A model generated the notes under the pieces. The model worked only from the letters and a program-made list of their open reading frames with translations. It was not told where the DNA came from and searched no databases. A DNA stretch of 64,000 nucleotides from Rugalucina vietnamica (taxonomy: Eukaryota > Mollusca > Bivalvia > Lucinida > Lucinidae). Within the stretch, counting starts at the first letter, position 1, and every line of letters begins with the position of its first letter. Positions 34,731 to 46,628 of this stretch are shown in pieces. Made by a program: the position numbers and the translations under genes. Location of the stretch: assembly GCA_964017185.1 (NCBI GenBank), contig OZ024875.1, positions 26,669,456 through 26,733,455 of the forward strand, read 5' to 3'.

Positions 34731-35298
34731 TAAGTAGGCAAATTGACTGTTTTCAATCAAAACTTTATATGCTTTGCTGTCTATAATGTACTGGGAGAGT
34801 GAGATGTTGTTCGTTTGTCTTCCTATTATTCTGTTTATTTGCTTGTTCTGGTTTTGTTCTATTTGCTTGTATATTGCACATTGTATATTGATATCATGTA
34901 CTTTGTGCTCTGTTACATGGAGGAAATAAAGAATATATACGAGGGGCGTTCGGAAAGTTCGAATAATTGTTTGATCATTCACATAATATTCATAGTAAAA
35001 CAAAAAGAAGCATACCGTTTCTAACTTCAACTTGTCCTGTATGAATTCTGTGAAAACCAAGGTGATGCACTGAGACATAATAAAAATATGTTCATTACAA
35101 AAAGTTGCGGTATGGGTACCCGGAGCACGCCAACGTCAACGTTGCGACAACGTCAAACATCATTTTAATCCAGTTGGCGATGATCACATTCTCAGCATAA
35201 ACACCAACAATATCTACGCATTTCGTGTATCTGAACATTCTTTTGTAATAAGTTTTCTTAATCAGTATCAGTATTTGGCGATACATCTCCCCGAGTCT

Positions 35299-35575
35299 CA
35301 TTACGAAAACTTGCCCATGCAATAAACAGAGATTTTTTTAGCTTTAAAAATTGAACATTTTCAGCTGAAAAAGTTTGATATTTTTCTTATTTTTGCTCAA
35401 AACATAGATTGTGGGTACACGTTAGAACCGCCTCGCCGAGGCGGTTCTAACGAGTACCCACAATCTATGTTTTGGAGCAAAAATAAGAAAAATAGGTATA
35501 CCCCTGCATACCCCAGTTTACCTATATAAAAGTGGGGTTTGAGGGGGTATACTTTGCACGGACATATATGATTTT
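35299..35575. mobile_element. Hairpin-rich TIR element, copy 1
   Basis: The end ATTACGAAAACTTGCCCATG resembles the other end in inverted form (compare the copy at 38272). The centre (35381-35495) is a nearly perfect ~57-bp-stem hairpin around AGAACCGCCTCGCCGAGGCG. No ORF. Confidence 0.75.
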
Positions 35576-35579
35576 AAAG

Positions 35580-36335
35580 GAGTGTAACCTTTTAACATTT
35601 TTCAATAATCCACTAGCTATGACTAAAAGGCACTTAAATGATCTTAAAAAGTGTTTGCAGTCAAAATTTGTCAGATATTGGGGGGTTAGAACTGCATAAA
35701 AGTGATAAGTTAAGGACATACAGGGAATTTAAATCAATATTTGAGTTTGAAAAATATCTTAAACATGTTTCCAATTACTCTGATCGTAGCAATTTGGCTC
35801 GCTTTAGAACAAGTAGTCATAAATTACGCATCGAGTATGGTAGATATACTATCCCAAAGACTCCCATTGCAGAGAGACTTTGCACACAATGCTCACTGAA
35901 TGCAGTGGAAGACGAGGGTCACTTTTTAATGACATGTCCCAAGTATGTTTCTCAAAGGGCTCAGATTACTAAACATTTGAATAGTAATAAGAACATTGTT
36001 TCTCAGACTTATATGTCTAAATTTAACTGGCTTTTGAGTAATGAAGACCCTGTCATATGTAAAGATATTGCCTGCTTCATAACGGTGTGCTTTTCCCTTA
36101 GATCATAATGTTGCCTTATAGTCATGTTATTATTATGATTGTAGTTGAATGGACTGTGGTTGTCTCCCATGGATTACAAAATGTACTTTATTATTCTAGT
36201 CTTCTGTATTGTTATTTTGCTGTTCATCATTGTTTTTGTTTGTTTGTTTTTTCATTCTCTCTTGTTCACTTTCAATTTATGATGTCCTTTAAGGATTTTC
36301 TAATAAAGATATTGTATCTTGTATCTTGTATATTC
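35580..36335 (+). pseudogene. 5'-truncated LINE, C-terminal end and 3' tail
   Basis: An open frame (35638-36108) reads DKLRTYREFK, NLARFRTSSHKLRIEYGRY and RLCTQCSLNAVEDEGHFLMT CP, the Cys/His end typical of many CR1/L2-like LINEs. A TAATAAAGATATTG tail with TTGTATC repeats marks the 3' end. The element is 5'-truncated. Confidence 0.8.
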
Positions 36336-37214
36336 TGATGTTTTGCTCATATTCTCCGCTGCGGAATCTTCCAATTTTTCGCAATTCTTAATGGAACACA
36401 ATGCCACTGCTGGTTAGTTAATTGCCATCAGTTGCTTTAATTCCATTCTTCAAACATGAGAATCATTTGTACATAAATGCTGGACTACATTATTCAAAAA
36501 TTTCCAGTTTATTTGACCATCTTAAGTATTTCTAAGGGTGTTTTATGAAGAAAATACAAAAGTTTAAAAAAAAATTGTGCAACGCAACGACACAGTTTGA
36601 CGTCATGGTTTCCCCATACAATTCTTGAAATAAAGGGCCATAACGTTTTAGCGGAACTTCAAATTGATTTTAAATTTTCAGGAAACAATGTCATGTTGTT
36701 GAAATATTACGAGGCGATTCCGTGCTTTTCTGGCGATGAGCAAACAGTTAGAAGAGATGTTTATTTCTTTAAGATTTCGTTTTGAAAAAGGATAGTTTTA
36801 GGACTGCTCCGGGTACCGATGATGACGTTGCCACGACAACCTGTATTTTTAGTTTCTATGCTCACTTTTCTTTCTTTTTTCTGTCAACAATTAAGAAGAT
36901 GTGGAAGTTCACGCACACCAACTTTCCAGTAAAATGGATGAAAATTATGAGAGGTATAACACAATTACACGAACTTTCTGAACAACCTACGTACATTCTC
37001 AGAGGAGACATACCTGCAACCGCTCAGAAGCGGTTAACACGTATTCACCCCTAATTCTTCCAATGCTAACTGACTTGAATTTATGTTTTGGTAGAACGTG
37101 TGGACCCAGAGCCGAAATACACGGTCATCTGTACTAAGCGGACTGGCTCTGGATCCGCTTCATCTATTGAATCATATATGATAGGAGGTAAACGAAATTG
37201 GAGTAGAATGTATG

Positions 37215-37430
37215 CCTATAAATGCAGTTTAACATCCCACAACGAGTTGAGTGATGTTGGGACGGAGCGGAGCCACCGCTTCATGAGTATTAACCAGTAC
37301 ACATGTAGTACTTAGGGTAGTTAATGTGTCTTGCTCAAGGGGGTACGATTTCGACATCGGCGGGGTTAACACCCTCGACCTCTTATGAGCTGGACACTCT
37401 ATAACCACAAGGCCACCGCGTTTCCGGATC
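37215..37430 (-). mobile_element. tRNA-derived SINE
   Basis: On the minus strand CGCGGTGGCCTTGTGGTTAT resembles an A box. GGTCGAGGGTGTTAACCCC is a degraded B-box region, and CTTGAGCAAGACACATTAAC is the body shared with the SINE at 42871. Confidence 0.7.
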
Positions 37431-37584
37431 TGGAGTATTGAACATGTATGTAATGGGACAATCGTGACGGCAAAATGAGAAGTTGATAAAGTGAAAAAAA
37501 AAATAAAAAAAAAAAAAAAAAAATAAAAGCTTCTACACCCAGTATTTTATAGTGAGAAGTTCCAGACTTGGTCGAACTTAATTA

Positions 37585-37800
37585 GAGGCGTTTCGAGAGA
37601 AAACCGGAATTTGGCCTATTGCAACAACAAAGAACTGCGAAGCTGATCAGCGCATTTGTTTTCGCTACACGGATAGTACACTTCCTCCTCTACTTATATC
37701 CCAAATTTCAAGCTTCTAACTTTTTTCTGTGACTGTACAGGCCGGTTTGTGTCGGACCTGGTCGGAACCCAGAAGACCGGTTTTCTCGCGTCGCTGCTCA
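37585..37800. mobile_element. Diverged TGAGCC-type TIR element
   Basis: Internal sequence (AAATTTCAAGCTTCTAACTT, GGTTTGTGTCGGACCTGGTC) matches the family. Both termini are degraded, so this is an old copy. Confidence 0.65.
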
Positions 37801-38271
37801 GACATGTATTGTCCGTTGCATATGGTCTTACTAAGAAGTGAGAATTTTTTTAATAGTTGTACGATTTATTTGGAAATCGTTTCATGTGTACAATAATAAT
37901 ATACATAATATACATTATTTTATATACAATATCAACAAAACATAACATGTAAGAGTGAAAACAGAAAGAGCGAAAACAGACAAGACATCAGACAACCTAC
38001 GGCGAGGTAAATAAAGTTCTTGTTCTTCTTGTTCAATGTACTGGACCAAACTAATTATCCTATGAATGATGGCCACCAAAACGACGCAGATTCTTTTTCA
38101 TTTGGAGTTTTTTTTCTGGGCTAAGCTTCTCTCTTTTAAGAAATCATTTGGTTAACAGGTTGAAATATGTTGCTAAAACAATAGCAAATGCGAATCATTC
38201 AATAATATTCAATTTATACAACAACCATGATACCTCTATTCAAAATAGCATCGTTTTCGCTTAAAGAATAC

Positions 38272-38598
38272 AGCATCACGAAAACATGTCCATGTAATGC
38301 ATACCCCCTTGAACCCCACTTTTATAGCAAAATTGGGTTATGCAGGGTTATACCTATTTTTCTTATTGTTGCTCCAAAACATAGATTATGGGTACTCGTT
38401 AGAACCGCCTCAGCGCCGCTGATGGCGGTTTTAACGTGTACCTACAATCTCTGCCAGAGAAAAAAAAATGATATTTTTCTTATTTTTGCCGGCTTAAAAC
38501 GGTTTTAAGCCGGCAAAAATAAGAAATTATCATTTTTTTCAGCTTAAAACGCTCAAAAGTATCTGTTTATTGCATGGGCAAGTTTTCGTAATGAGAGC
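38272..38598. mobile_element. Hairpin-rich TIR element, copy 2 (inverted)
   Basis: Reads opposite to copy 1: CATCACGAAAACATGTCCAT at the left, GGCAAGTTTTCGTAATG at the right. It has the AGAACCGCC...GGCGGTT hairpin plus a second perfect hairpin at about 38478-38522 (TTTTTGCCGGCTTAAAAC and inverse). It lies about 300 bp beyond gene A's stop codon. Confidence 0.75.
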
Positions 38599-38800
38599 GA
38601 CAGCAGAGGTGAAAATGTGCACTACACATGTAGCTTAACAAGTGCAATAGTCTGAATAAGTGAACGAGATAGGAGTGATTTTTGGTGGTATGAAATAATG
38701 GACAAATTTAACTCATTCCTTCAAAATCATATTAGTGTGTGGGTCCTCATTTATAGGCTTCAAAAGTGTGAAGCGCTCATTAAATGTCTTCAGTTTAGAA

Positions 38801-38806
38801 TTTATT
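38801..38806 (-). terminator. Poly(A) signal candidate of gene A
   Basis: AATAAA on the minus strand, about 90 bp after the stop codon at 38893. It is the first canonical signal downstream and would give a short 3' UTR. Confidence 0.5.
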
Positions 38807-38892
38807 TAGATTTATAGTCACGTCTAAAGAGCACTTTCTTTTAGTCAACACCAAAAACGAGCCCTGTCTCGCCTAATGTAATAATCATACAA

Positions 38893-41800
38893 TTAGTTCT
38901 TAGTTGAATAAGTTCCAAAATTTTGATACAAATATGGAGGGTACTGTAAATGTCTGTAATTATGTGAAATGTACTGGTTGGGAGACATCACTAGCGAATG
39001 CGACGTCGTTGAAGCCGTTTGTTGCATTCCCTGTGCGGTCAGCTGATTATTGTTCTGCATCTGATTGGCTGGCTGTAATCTAGACATGTTCTGATTGGTT
39101 GGATTGTTGTTGGGAGATCCTGGGTAGTTGAAGAATCCCGGCATTCCCTGAGTAGGCGATGACGTCATGAACGGCGCAGTTGGCATGAATCCGTATGGCG
39201 TCATTTGTGGTGGCAGGACTGGCGACATGGACATGAAGTGGCTGTAAGGATTGTTCATGTTGTCGTTCACACGGCGACGCCATCTTGCTCTCTTATTCTG
39301 GAACCAGATCTGAAACACAAAACAACAGCATAATGAAAAATATGAGTCATGGCGGAGAGCAGAAGAGCAGAAACGCACTGACACCAAAATGTTGGAAATA
39401 GCTAAATTTTACAATTGTGGAGAGAAACTATCATCTCAATACAGAACCAGTATTGAAACAGAAACCTTACAGATGGCTTCATAAACATATCATTGGATAC
39501 TCTGGTCGCAGTTGAATTTAGACTAAATTTCATCGTCGACATGGCATTGCGTTAGAAGTCAACCTACGATTATGGCATAGCACAGTGAATTGCTCTAAAC
39601 AGCTTAATAAATGAGCCGTCTCGTGAGAAAACGAACAATGTGGTTTCCGAACAGGTCCGACACAAATCAGGCTGTACAGTCACAGAAGCAGGCTAGACGC
39701 TTGAAATTTCGGATTTAAGAAGAAGATGAAGTGTACTATCCGTGTAGCGAAACCAAAGGCGGTGATCAGCTTCGCGGTTACCGCGAAGCTGATCTGCGTC
39801 TTTGTTTTCGCATATGCAGATTGTTGGTTTTCCCCATGAGGCGGCTCAAATATTCCAGTTGTTCATACCTTTAGTTTGTTTTCCGGGATCCCGAGATCTA
39901 AACTCAGCTGCTCCATCATGTCAGCGTCAGGGTAGGGGTTCTCGTGAAACTGTCGCTCCAGTACCTTCACCTGATCCGGTCTGTAGTTCGTCCGGGCCTT
40001 CTTCTTCACTGGTCCTCCCTCGGGCTCCGGGCTCGTGGTAGACCCACAGACTGAGCCGGGAGATGACGCGCTGCTAGTTGGTGATGGTTTACCGTCGGTG
40101 GACTGCGGGGAGGCTGACCCCCGGGTCGAGATAGAGGAGTCAGTGTTGTTGGGTGCATCACAGCTCCTCAGCAAATCATGGTTCTCGTTTTCTACATCGA
40201 TTAGGTCATCAGAAACTGTGAAAGAAAAACAGTGTAAAAAGGGCTTAGTTACAGGTAATTATACTGAACAAAACTGAAAATGCTACACAGTACACGTATT
40301 CTTACAAATGTTAATCTCAAATTTGATTTTATTGTAAAATACATATAAACATTTCATTCTTTGACTACGGCTTGTTGCATTTTGATTCGTTTCTTTCATG
40401 TCATTTCAGTATCACGTGCAGTAGAAGTCACCAAAAATGGGCGCAGGAAATTAGCTTGTCAAGTGGGGGTTCACGATCTGTAGAAAATGCATGATCAGTT
40501 TTCGGACCCCTTACTTGTCATTAGTTGTCAAAATGCATGTAGCAAGGTTCTGTTTGCTTTCACTGTATCAAATCGAAGCCCAAGTTATAGCCATATAATG
40601 ATATTCTTAAGTGAGTTTGCAATGAATGAAAAACAGAAATTCAAGTTGGAATATAAGTGCCGCGTTTTCACTTTTGTTCTGTATAGAATATACAAATTCA
40701 TATGAGAGAACAAGCTAAAAAATAGTATACCCGAAACATTTTTTCGGAACATTTATATACATGTAAAGGTAAATGTATGCAATGATCAGGAAACGGCACA
40801 ATCAGAAAGAAAGCCTCACTCCAAAAACCGAGATGGGGAAAAAACTGAATTGACAATCGGGTACTTATATTGAGAAAACATATCGTAAGCCGAGTGAGCA
40901 GCTATTTTCCAATTGCCAGCCTCTCAGTTATCCCGAAGGCTTAAACCGATTTCCACGTACCTAACCTCGTCCTAAAACCGAAATGAATAGATGAACCTGT
41001 CTAGTTTGACACAGATTATTTTATTTTCCGCGGCCAGAAATTTAAACTTTGAAATGATCTAACATATTGAATGGCCGTAAAACCCAAATTCACCAAAATA
41101 ATGTGCTTACCGTCAGATGTTGTAGAGTTGTTTCCTTTGGGTGTACTGAAGAGCTCCTGTCGACTTTTACAAATGTAGTGTCCAAGATAATTGACCGCAC
41201 GTGGGCTAGTCCGACCAGCGTTATCGACGTTGTCGGCGAGGAGCTTCGTCACGTTGTGTGTGACACTGCCGGTCCCGGGTAGCACAGGAGAGAGAAACAG
41301 GGATCGAACCTCCTGGTTGTCCTTCCTGACAGGTTGAACTATAGCTGACGTCTTCCTGGGTATGGCGTTGTCATTGAAGCTGAAGATGGGACGGTCTTGA
41401 AGAGGGTGCCTGTCCACCGCAGAATGCATGTTCTAAAGGAATAAAACAAATGAAAGCGTTTTTAGCGTCTTTTAGCACACAGCGCAGGATATTTAATCAA
41501 ACAATGAATCATCTTTGATACATGTAGGCCTACGATAGAAACGAATTTTCAGAGCAGCGAGCAACGGTGTTACCCAGATTTTACTTGAATGCAGGAATGC
41601 AAAGTGAATAAAACTTTGTTCCAGTTGTCTCAAACATTTGCTTAAAAATAAGGTTCATTTTTCCAAGTTTCGATTATCTTATTAAACTTACATAGAGCAG
41701 ATATTTTTTTTTATTCTTTTCATTTTTATATTTTAGAAAGCATTTTTCAGGTAATGAGTTTGAAAATGGCAAAATTGCTAATTCAAAACTGTACGGTGCT

Positions 41801-42005
41801 GAAGTCGTTTCTATAATCATTTAATCTAAATGTCAAATCTCGATTTTCTTGAACATGATTTATTTATTTATTTATTCATTTATTTATTTCAGATGCTTAA
41901 TATAAAAGACGATTTAGAATGACATAGTTAACATTTCAATTTCAATCGTTTCCTATTATCAAGAAACTGAGCAAATAAAGTAAATGGACTTACCGTGTTT
42001 TGCAT
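38893..42005 (-). CDS. PRD-type homeobox gene A (four coding exons, 365 aa)
   Basis: A predicted nuclear DNA-binding transcription factor. Coding exons read 42005..41994, 41432..41111, 40215..39869 and 39309..38893; every junction is GT-AG and the phases (0, 1, 0) keep one frame. The homeodomain is about residues 182-241, with Y8, L16, F20, W48, F49, Q50, N51 and R53 in the expected places; K52 is less usual. The intron between residues 46 and 47 is typical of PRD-class homeoboxes. No paired domain is seen. The region before the homeodomain is Ser/Pro-rich; the C-terminus is rich in Met, Pro, Asn and Gln. A short FSFNDNAI stretch near residues 20-27 is only weakly eh1-like. Helix I loosely recalls NOBOX, but orthology is unproven. 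Gene B at 47194-51893 is a divergently transcribed paralogue. The internal Met at 41429 is an alternative start. The homeobox call is secure; the family is not. Confidence 0.93.
39612..39848. mobile_element. TGAGCC-type TIR element (MITE) in gene A intron 3
   Basis: A full-length ~237-bp copy of the commonest short element of the window. It starts TGAGCCGTCTCGTGAGAAAA and ends with the inverted ATGAGGCGGCTCA. Inside is a hairpin with a TCAGCTTCGCGGTTACCGCG core. It lies 20 bp from the end of gene A exon 3. No ORF. Confidence 0.85.
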
Positions 42006-42095
42006 CGTTGCAGCAGTATCCGTTAACGTCCAAAGAATCGTTTAGCACTATGAAACAAAGAAGTGATTATATGCCCAAACTTCGGGTAATTTTTC

Positions 42096-42103
42096 CTTAT
42101 ATA
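42096..42103 (-). promoter_or_regulatory. TATA box of homeobox gene A
   Basis: TATATAAG reads on the minus strand about 90 bp upstream of the proposed ATG at 42005. A transcription start near 42070 and a ~65-bp 5' UTR are inferred from the usual ~30-bp spacing. The position matches the TATA box of gene B. Confidence 0.7.
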
Positions 42104-42200
42104 GTGACAAAGAATCTGACACTTCTTGAGTTATTCGTTGTTTTATTTCTCCATGTCAGACGGACACACAAACACACAAGAGCCTTTTAAGTGCAATTAA

Positions 42201-42217
42201 ATGATTTGATCTCACTT
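42201..42217 (-). promoter_or_regulatory. Shared promoter element, copy upstream of gene A
   Basis: AAGTGAGATCAAATCAT lies about 100 bp upstream of the gene A TATA box. The promoter of gene B has the same 17-mer with one difference at a similar distance. The adjoining minus-strand sequence contains CAATTAATTGATTGATT, rich in homeodomain-type TAAT/ATTA cores. The binding factor is unknown. Confidence 0.6.
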
Positions 42218-42858
42218 AATCAATCAATTAATTGGTGTTTGCGCGCAAGTTGATCAAACCGTTAAACGTTTTATTCTTATTCTTCGATTGGTCAATTGGC
42301 AACTTAACGGCGCGCATTTGCACGTGCTACCTGTCCGTCACGGGTGATGAGATAATCCGATCAAATGATCAACGATCACTTTCAGTTTCTTGACAGTGAC
42401 ACTGATTTTGTTTGTAACGTTTGGTGTGTCGTCATCATTGCCTCACAATGAAGGTCGTTTAGGGACATTGTTCACCAATGAGGCTGTTTCTTATTTTGCC
42501 AAGTATCTCACAATTTGAGTCTAAATTGACATTAACCATGTTTTCAGTCCATGAAAATAATAAACTTGAATGGGTGAACGAACGGACGGACAAGTTGACA
42601 AACGGACAAACATGATACATTGATAAGAAAGGTCGTAATTACAAAATACTACATGTACTTTCATAAACGGAACTACACTGCCCCCCCCCCCCCCTGAAAA
42701 ATCTATTTAAGTAATGTTGACGTAGTTTTAAAGATAATGATTAAACTGTATGATCCACAGAACCATGTTGTCTCAGCAATGTGTCATTCTTCTGAAGATA
42801 TACCGATCCGGGAATCGAAAGACACTATACGCTTTTCTTGTCTGCTCTGAGGCCTAGC
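42218..42858. other. Distal upstream region of gene A
   Basis: No gene. CAATCAATTAATTGG (42221-42235), two GATTGG/CCAAT-type boxes near 42286 and GCGCGC stretches suggest regulatory DNA up to about 42330. A C-run at 42681-42694 may mark a degenerate repeat. Confidence 0.4.
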
Positions 42859-42870
42859 TTTTTCTGCGTG

Positions 42871-43055
42871 GGGAGCGCGGTGGCGTAGTGGTAGAGCGTC
42901 GGACTCCGAATCAAGAGTTCCTGGTTTCTATCCCTACAGGCGTCACCGTGTTGTGTCCTTGAGCAAGACACATTAACTCCCTACAGTGTTGGTTAAACCC
43001 TGGAAGAGTTGGCTCCACCACGACATGACTGAAAAATTGTTGACAATAAAAACAA
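42871..43055 (+). mobile_element. Complete tRNA-derived SINE (185 bp) with 12-bp duplication
   Basis: The head GCGGTGGCGTAGTGGTAGAG is tRNA-like with an A box; CCTGGTTTCTATCCC is a degraded B box. The body has CCTTGAGCAAGACACATTAA and the 3' end GACATGACTGAAAAATTGTT. TTTTTCTGCGTG flanks both sides (42859-42870, 43056-43067). It is in the intergenic space between the homeobox genes. Confidence 0.88.
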
Positions 43056-43184
43056 TTTTTCTGCGTGAAACAAAAATCAAAGGTCTTTTTTTTTCGGCTA
43101 TTACGCTAACAGAATGTGGTGCGGGGCCGATGTTTTTGTTCTGCTGTTCTGCTATTCTGAGACTACGACATAGCTTCTGAAGGC

Positions 43185-43400
43185 TGAACCGCGTCATGAG
43201 AACCCGATTTATACCTATGCGAAAACAAAGACGCAGATCAGCTGTGCTGTAACTGCACAATGCCTTTGTTTACGCTACATGGATAGTACAATTATTCTTT
43301 TTCGTAAATCCAAAATTTCAAGCTTCTAGCCTGCTTCTGTGACAGCACAAACAGGTTTGTGTCGAAACACCGAAAACTGCTTTTCTGACGTCGTGTCTCA
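43185..43400. mobile_element. Diverged TGAGCC-type TIR element
   Basis: A copy starting near TGAACCGCGTCATGAGAA and ending TTCTGACGTCGTGTCTCA, with the shared AAATTTCAAGCTTCTAGCCT interior. It sits between a SINE and a TTAA-flanked element. Confidence 0.65.
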
Positions 43401-43786
43401 ACTCACAACGGTGGTTAAAGGGGTGCTCACACCATGTAGCGTATAGCGCCAACGTATGCCGACGTGCGAGACATTTTGTCTTAATACGTTGGTGTACGTT
43501 GCATACGTCCGGCATAAGTTATGCATAAATCCAAGAACGTTAACTATCAGTTACTTATAAATACCTTCACATACTTTGTCATCACCAAAGCCCACCTGGA
43601 CGTTTGTTTAGCGTATGAGAAGCGTATGCATAACGCACTACCTACCTAGGAGCAGCGTACTCGGAACGTACGTACGTGCGAAGAACGTACTCAGCGTATG
43701 CGCAACTTACGCGTATTTGATATATATAAATATGGAAGGAATAAGGATTGTTATGATTAAATAGCCACACGGAAGCATCAAAATAG

Positions 43787-43870
43787 AAGAAGAAGAAGAA
43801 GAAGAAGAAGAAGAAGAAGAAGAAGAAGAAGAAGAAAAAGAAGAAGAAGAAGAAGATGAAGCAGAAGAAG
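43787..43870. repeat. (GAA)n microsatellite
   Basis: About 25 GAA units with a few interruptions. Confidence 0.97.
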
Positions 43871-44615
43871 AAACGTTTATTCAAATTCCAAATAATATAC
43901 TCGGCCAAAAACAATATGCACTATTGTGTGTATGGCTATATTGTATTTACTGTTATATCATCGCTTGTTCAGAGAATATTTTTTGTAAGAACTGGATGCC
44001 TTAGATGCTCATATTCAATGGCCCTCTATAAAATTGTCGACATATAAAGTGCCAAAGAATTGTTCACCGTTTCCAAATATGCTTATTACCACATTGAATA
44101 TCAAAGGTAACTGAAAATTTAAGCATATCCACAATATGCCGGCTTTTTTCAGTCACTAAAAATACATGTACTAACGACAAACAAAATTACTGGCAGTGGC
44201 AATTTGTTTGTTTCGATTCTGGTATGCATGGTACATGTAGCTGAGTCACTAAAATGTCAGTATGAATAAGCACGATCCCGCTACGGTTGCGCTACGAATT
44301 AGGCCACGCCCAATAACCACCACGATTCGCCACGAATGTTTTAAACAGTTTAAAACTTCCGTAGCGCTACTGTGGAGTTTCCCGAATCATCACGATTCAT
44401 CAAGATTCACCACGATTTACCACGGTTTTACTACAAATCACCACGGTACACGAAGATTTTTTTTTTAATCGTGGCGAATCGTAGCGGCACCGTAGCCAAA
44501 AAATCGTGAATGTGTAAACAGGCCTTTATATATATGCGAGTTTTCAGCCCCAGTCAATATTTGTTATTGCTCATGATTTTGTAACTTTTGTTAAAAACGA
44601 TATACTACGTAATAA

Positions 44616-44769
44616 TGGTTGGTTGGTTGACTGGGGTTTAACGTCCCACCAACAGCTAAGGACGGAGACGGGACCTCGGTTCATCCGACGGACTGGAGAA
44701 GCCCGGGATCGAACCTGCGACCCCTGGATTACAAGGCGAGTGACATAACCACTGCACCACGGAGGCTTC
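44616..44769 (-). mobile_element. Complete tRNA-derived SINE (154 bp) with 13-bp duplication
   Basis: On the minus strand, GTGGTGCAGTGGTTATGTCA (A box) and GCAGGTTCGATCCCG (B box) are both clear. The tail GTTGGTGGGACGTTAAACCC ends in CAACC repeats. TACTACGTAATAA and TACTAAGTAATAA flank it. Tail fragments of the same SINE are at 6070-6115 and 45790-45840. Confidence 0.9.
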
Positions 44770-45580
44770 TACTAAGTAATAAGAGACGACAAAATGCACC
44801 CTAGCTTCTACTAAGTAATAAGAGACGACAAAATGCACCCTAAGAATCAGATGTGTAAATTTCTTAAGTCATTTTTATTTATTTATTTTTCACTTTGTTT
44901 GACTCACCTTTTCCGACGAACGTCGATTTCGTTTCGAGTTCGTAAGAAGCACCCTGTTTGGAATACGTCATACGTGCGTTGTACATATATACGCTCCTTA
45001 TAAGTCACGAACGTTATATGCTAACACTGGGCGTACGCTGTTATAAGTCATGGTATACCAGGGAGTACGTTATGAATAAGCTACTCATACGTTAGACATA
45101 CGTTCCGAGCGTTAAGCATACGCTTTGTATAAGTTAAGAGAGAGCATTTCCCGTTTTTTAAACATAGAATGTACAGCGTAGAACAACGTACAACAACGTA
45201 CTGGATAATTTTTCATACGCTGCTCATACGTTGGCTAATACGTTGTGGTGTGCGCAGGCCTTAAGATATTGTTCCGCAATTGCACGCAGTAGGAACATGA
45301 AGAAATAAATGACTCAGTATACGATTGTGTCTGTTCTGCCGACCCAGTGAACAATTTAAAGCCATATCGTGACGTAGCGGCAGCTTCATGCATCAGAGGT
45401 AATGTGTCTTGCTCGTGGATATAGTGGTGTTGGGATTCGAGTCCAACGTTCATCTATGCCATTGTCCCCCACTACCCACCCCATTATATGGAAATGAGCA
45501 GAAACCTTGGCAGATGTTTAAAAAAATATGCATTCTATGGTGTAAGTTGAAACCTGGCACATATATCCTGAACTTAGTTT

Positions 45581-46336
45581 CCCAGGGGGGGGGGGTACTC
45601 TCATTTTTTGTGGATACATAGGCGAGGCCCCAGCTTCTACCCCCAAACCCAAAAAATTACTGAGATTTGCTGACCACCCCAAAAAAATACCAGTCCTATC
45701 AGGCATACCCAAAAAAATACTTGAACTTTTAGCTTACCCCAAAAAATTACATGTACATGTATTCGTCTTTTTTATGTTTATCACATCCATATGATCTAAG
45801 CTGTTGGTGGGACGTTAAATCCCAAATCAACCAACCAACAGAACACGTCACAATACAGTTAATATATGTAGGAACTAGGAAGTAAATACCAAGTTGGGTA
45901 AAATTTAAAGATTCTATTTATTCTCAAAGTGTAAGTCTTATGATGGTTTTGATTCCATTTGATTTGCAATCCAAACAACATCGTCATGATCAAGTTTCCA
46001 AAATTTCACCGAGACCAGACATAAGGCATGGTCGCAAACAAAATTGAATCTTAAGGCCTTGTAAAACATAAGTGTAAGCCACTCTTATCTTTATAGAAAT
46101 AAAGAGATTTCCCAAGAAATGTGCAAAACCCAAAAAATTACTTAGAATTATAGATGACCCCAAAAAAATAATTCAGAAAAGGCATGACCCCAAAAAAATA
46201 TCCATAAAAAGCTCACTACCCTAAAAAATAACTAGTTTTTCTGAAAACCCAAAAAAATACGGAAATTCAAAATTTTGACCCCAAAAAAGTCAGCCTCGCC
46301 TATGTATACAGAAAATTTCAGAGTACCCCCCCTGGG
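45581..46336. mobile_element. hAT-like element (756 bp) with CCCCAAAAAAATAC arrays
   Basis: CCCAGGGGGG at the left, CCCCCCTGGG at the right, and CTTAGTTT on both sides as an 8-bp duplication. Both flanks of the interior carry about ten copies of CCCCAAAAAA(A/T)TAC in the same orientation, a subterminal array such as transposases can bind. A SINE tail fragment (45790-45840) lies inside. Confidence 0.85.
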
Positions 46337-46344
46337 CTTAGTTT

Positions 46345-46583
46345 CAGCTTGTCTATTTCTGTAAATGATCAGCTGTATCAAAAATGTGTAGTTTTATTCA
46401 AAAATTATGATGGCATCAAAAATGATCACCATAATGAAATAAAAATGTTATTGTGTGCATTTTGAAGCTGTATATATCCTTTAGGTTGAAAGACTAATGC
46501 TTGAACCGATGTTGCTGAAAAGTGAACTTGTGGCGTTTGGGTTGGTAGATCTAATAAAGATAAAGATATTTTTGTTGTTGTTG

Positions 46584-46628
<45 letters not shown>

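Larger units (their letters stand above)
34940..36991. mobile_element. Second mariner-like TIR element, interrupted twice
   Basis: The left end CGAGGGGCGTTCGGAAAGTT and the inverted right end CGTAGGTTGTTCAGAAAGTT are similar and flanked by TA. Two later insertions lie inside: a hairpin-rich element (35299-35575) and a LINE 3' end (35580-36335). No clear transposase. Confidence 0.65.
43419..45260. mobile_element. TTAA-flanked element rich in ATACGTT motifs (1.84 kb)
   Basis: TTAA lies on both sides. The imperfect inverted ends share GTGCTCACACCA / TGGTGTGCGCAG. Both subterminal regions (to ~43715 and from ~44960) are crowded with CATACGTT, CGTACG and GCGTATG motifs in both orientations. A (GAA)n tract, a SINE and a 39-bp tandem duplication (44766-44843) lie inside. 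Confidence 0.65.

Noticed and set aside
34722..35322. Mariner transposase on the minus strand
   Set aside because: The two minus-strand frames show no DDD/DDE spacing or helix-turn-helix and are short. The region is a non-autonomous element.
42871..42945. tRNA gene
   Set aside because: The tRNA-like head lacks a proper cloverleaf and intact B box, is followed by a SINE body, and has a 12-bp target duplication.
43642..43914. Minus-strand ORF with a long Phe run
   Set aside because: Translation of the (GAA)n microsatellite.
44700..44769. tRNA gene on the minus strand
   Set aside because: A and B boxes are good, but the sequence continues into a SINE tail and is flanked by a 13-bp duplication.
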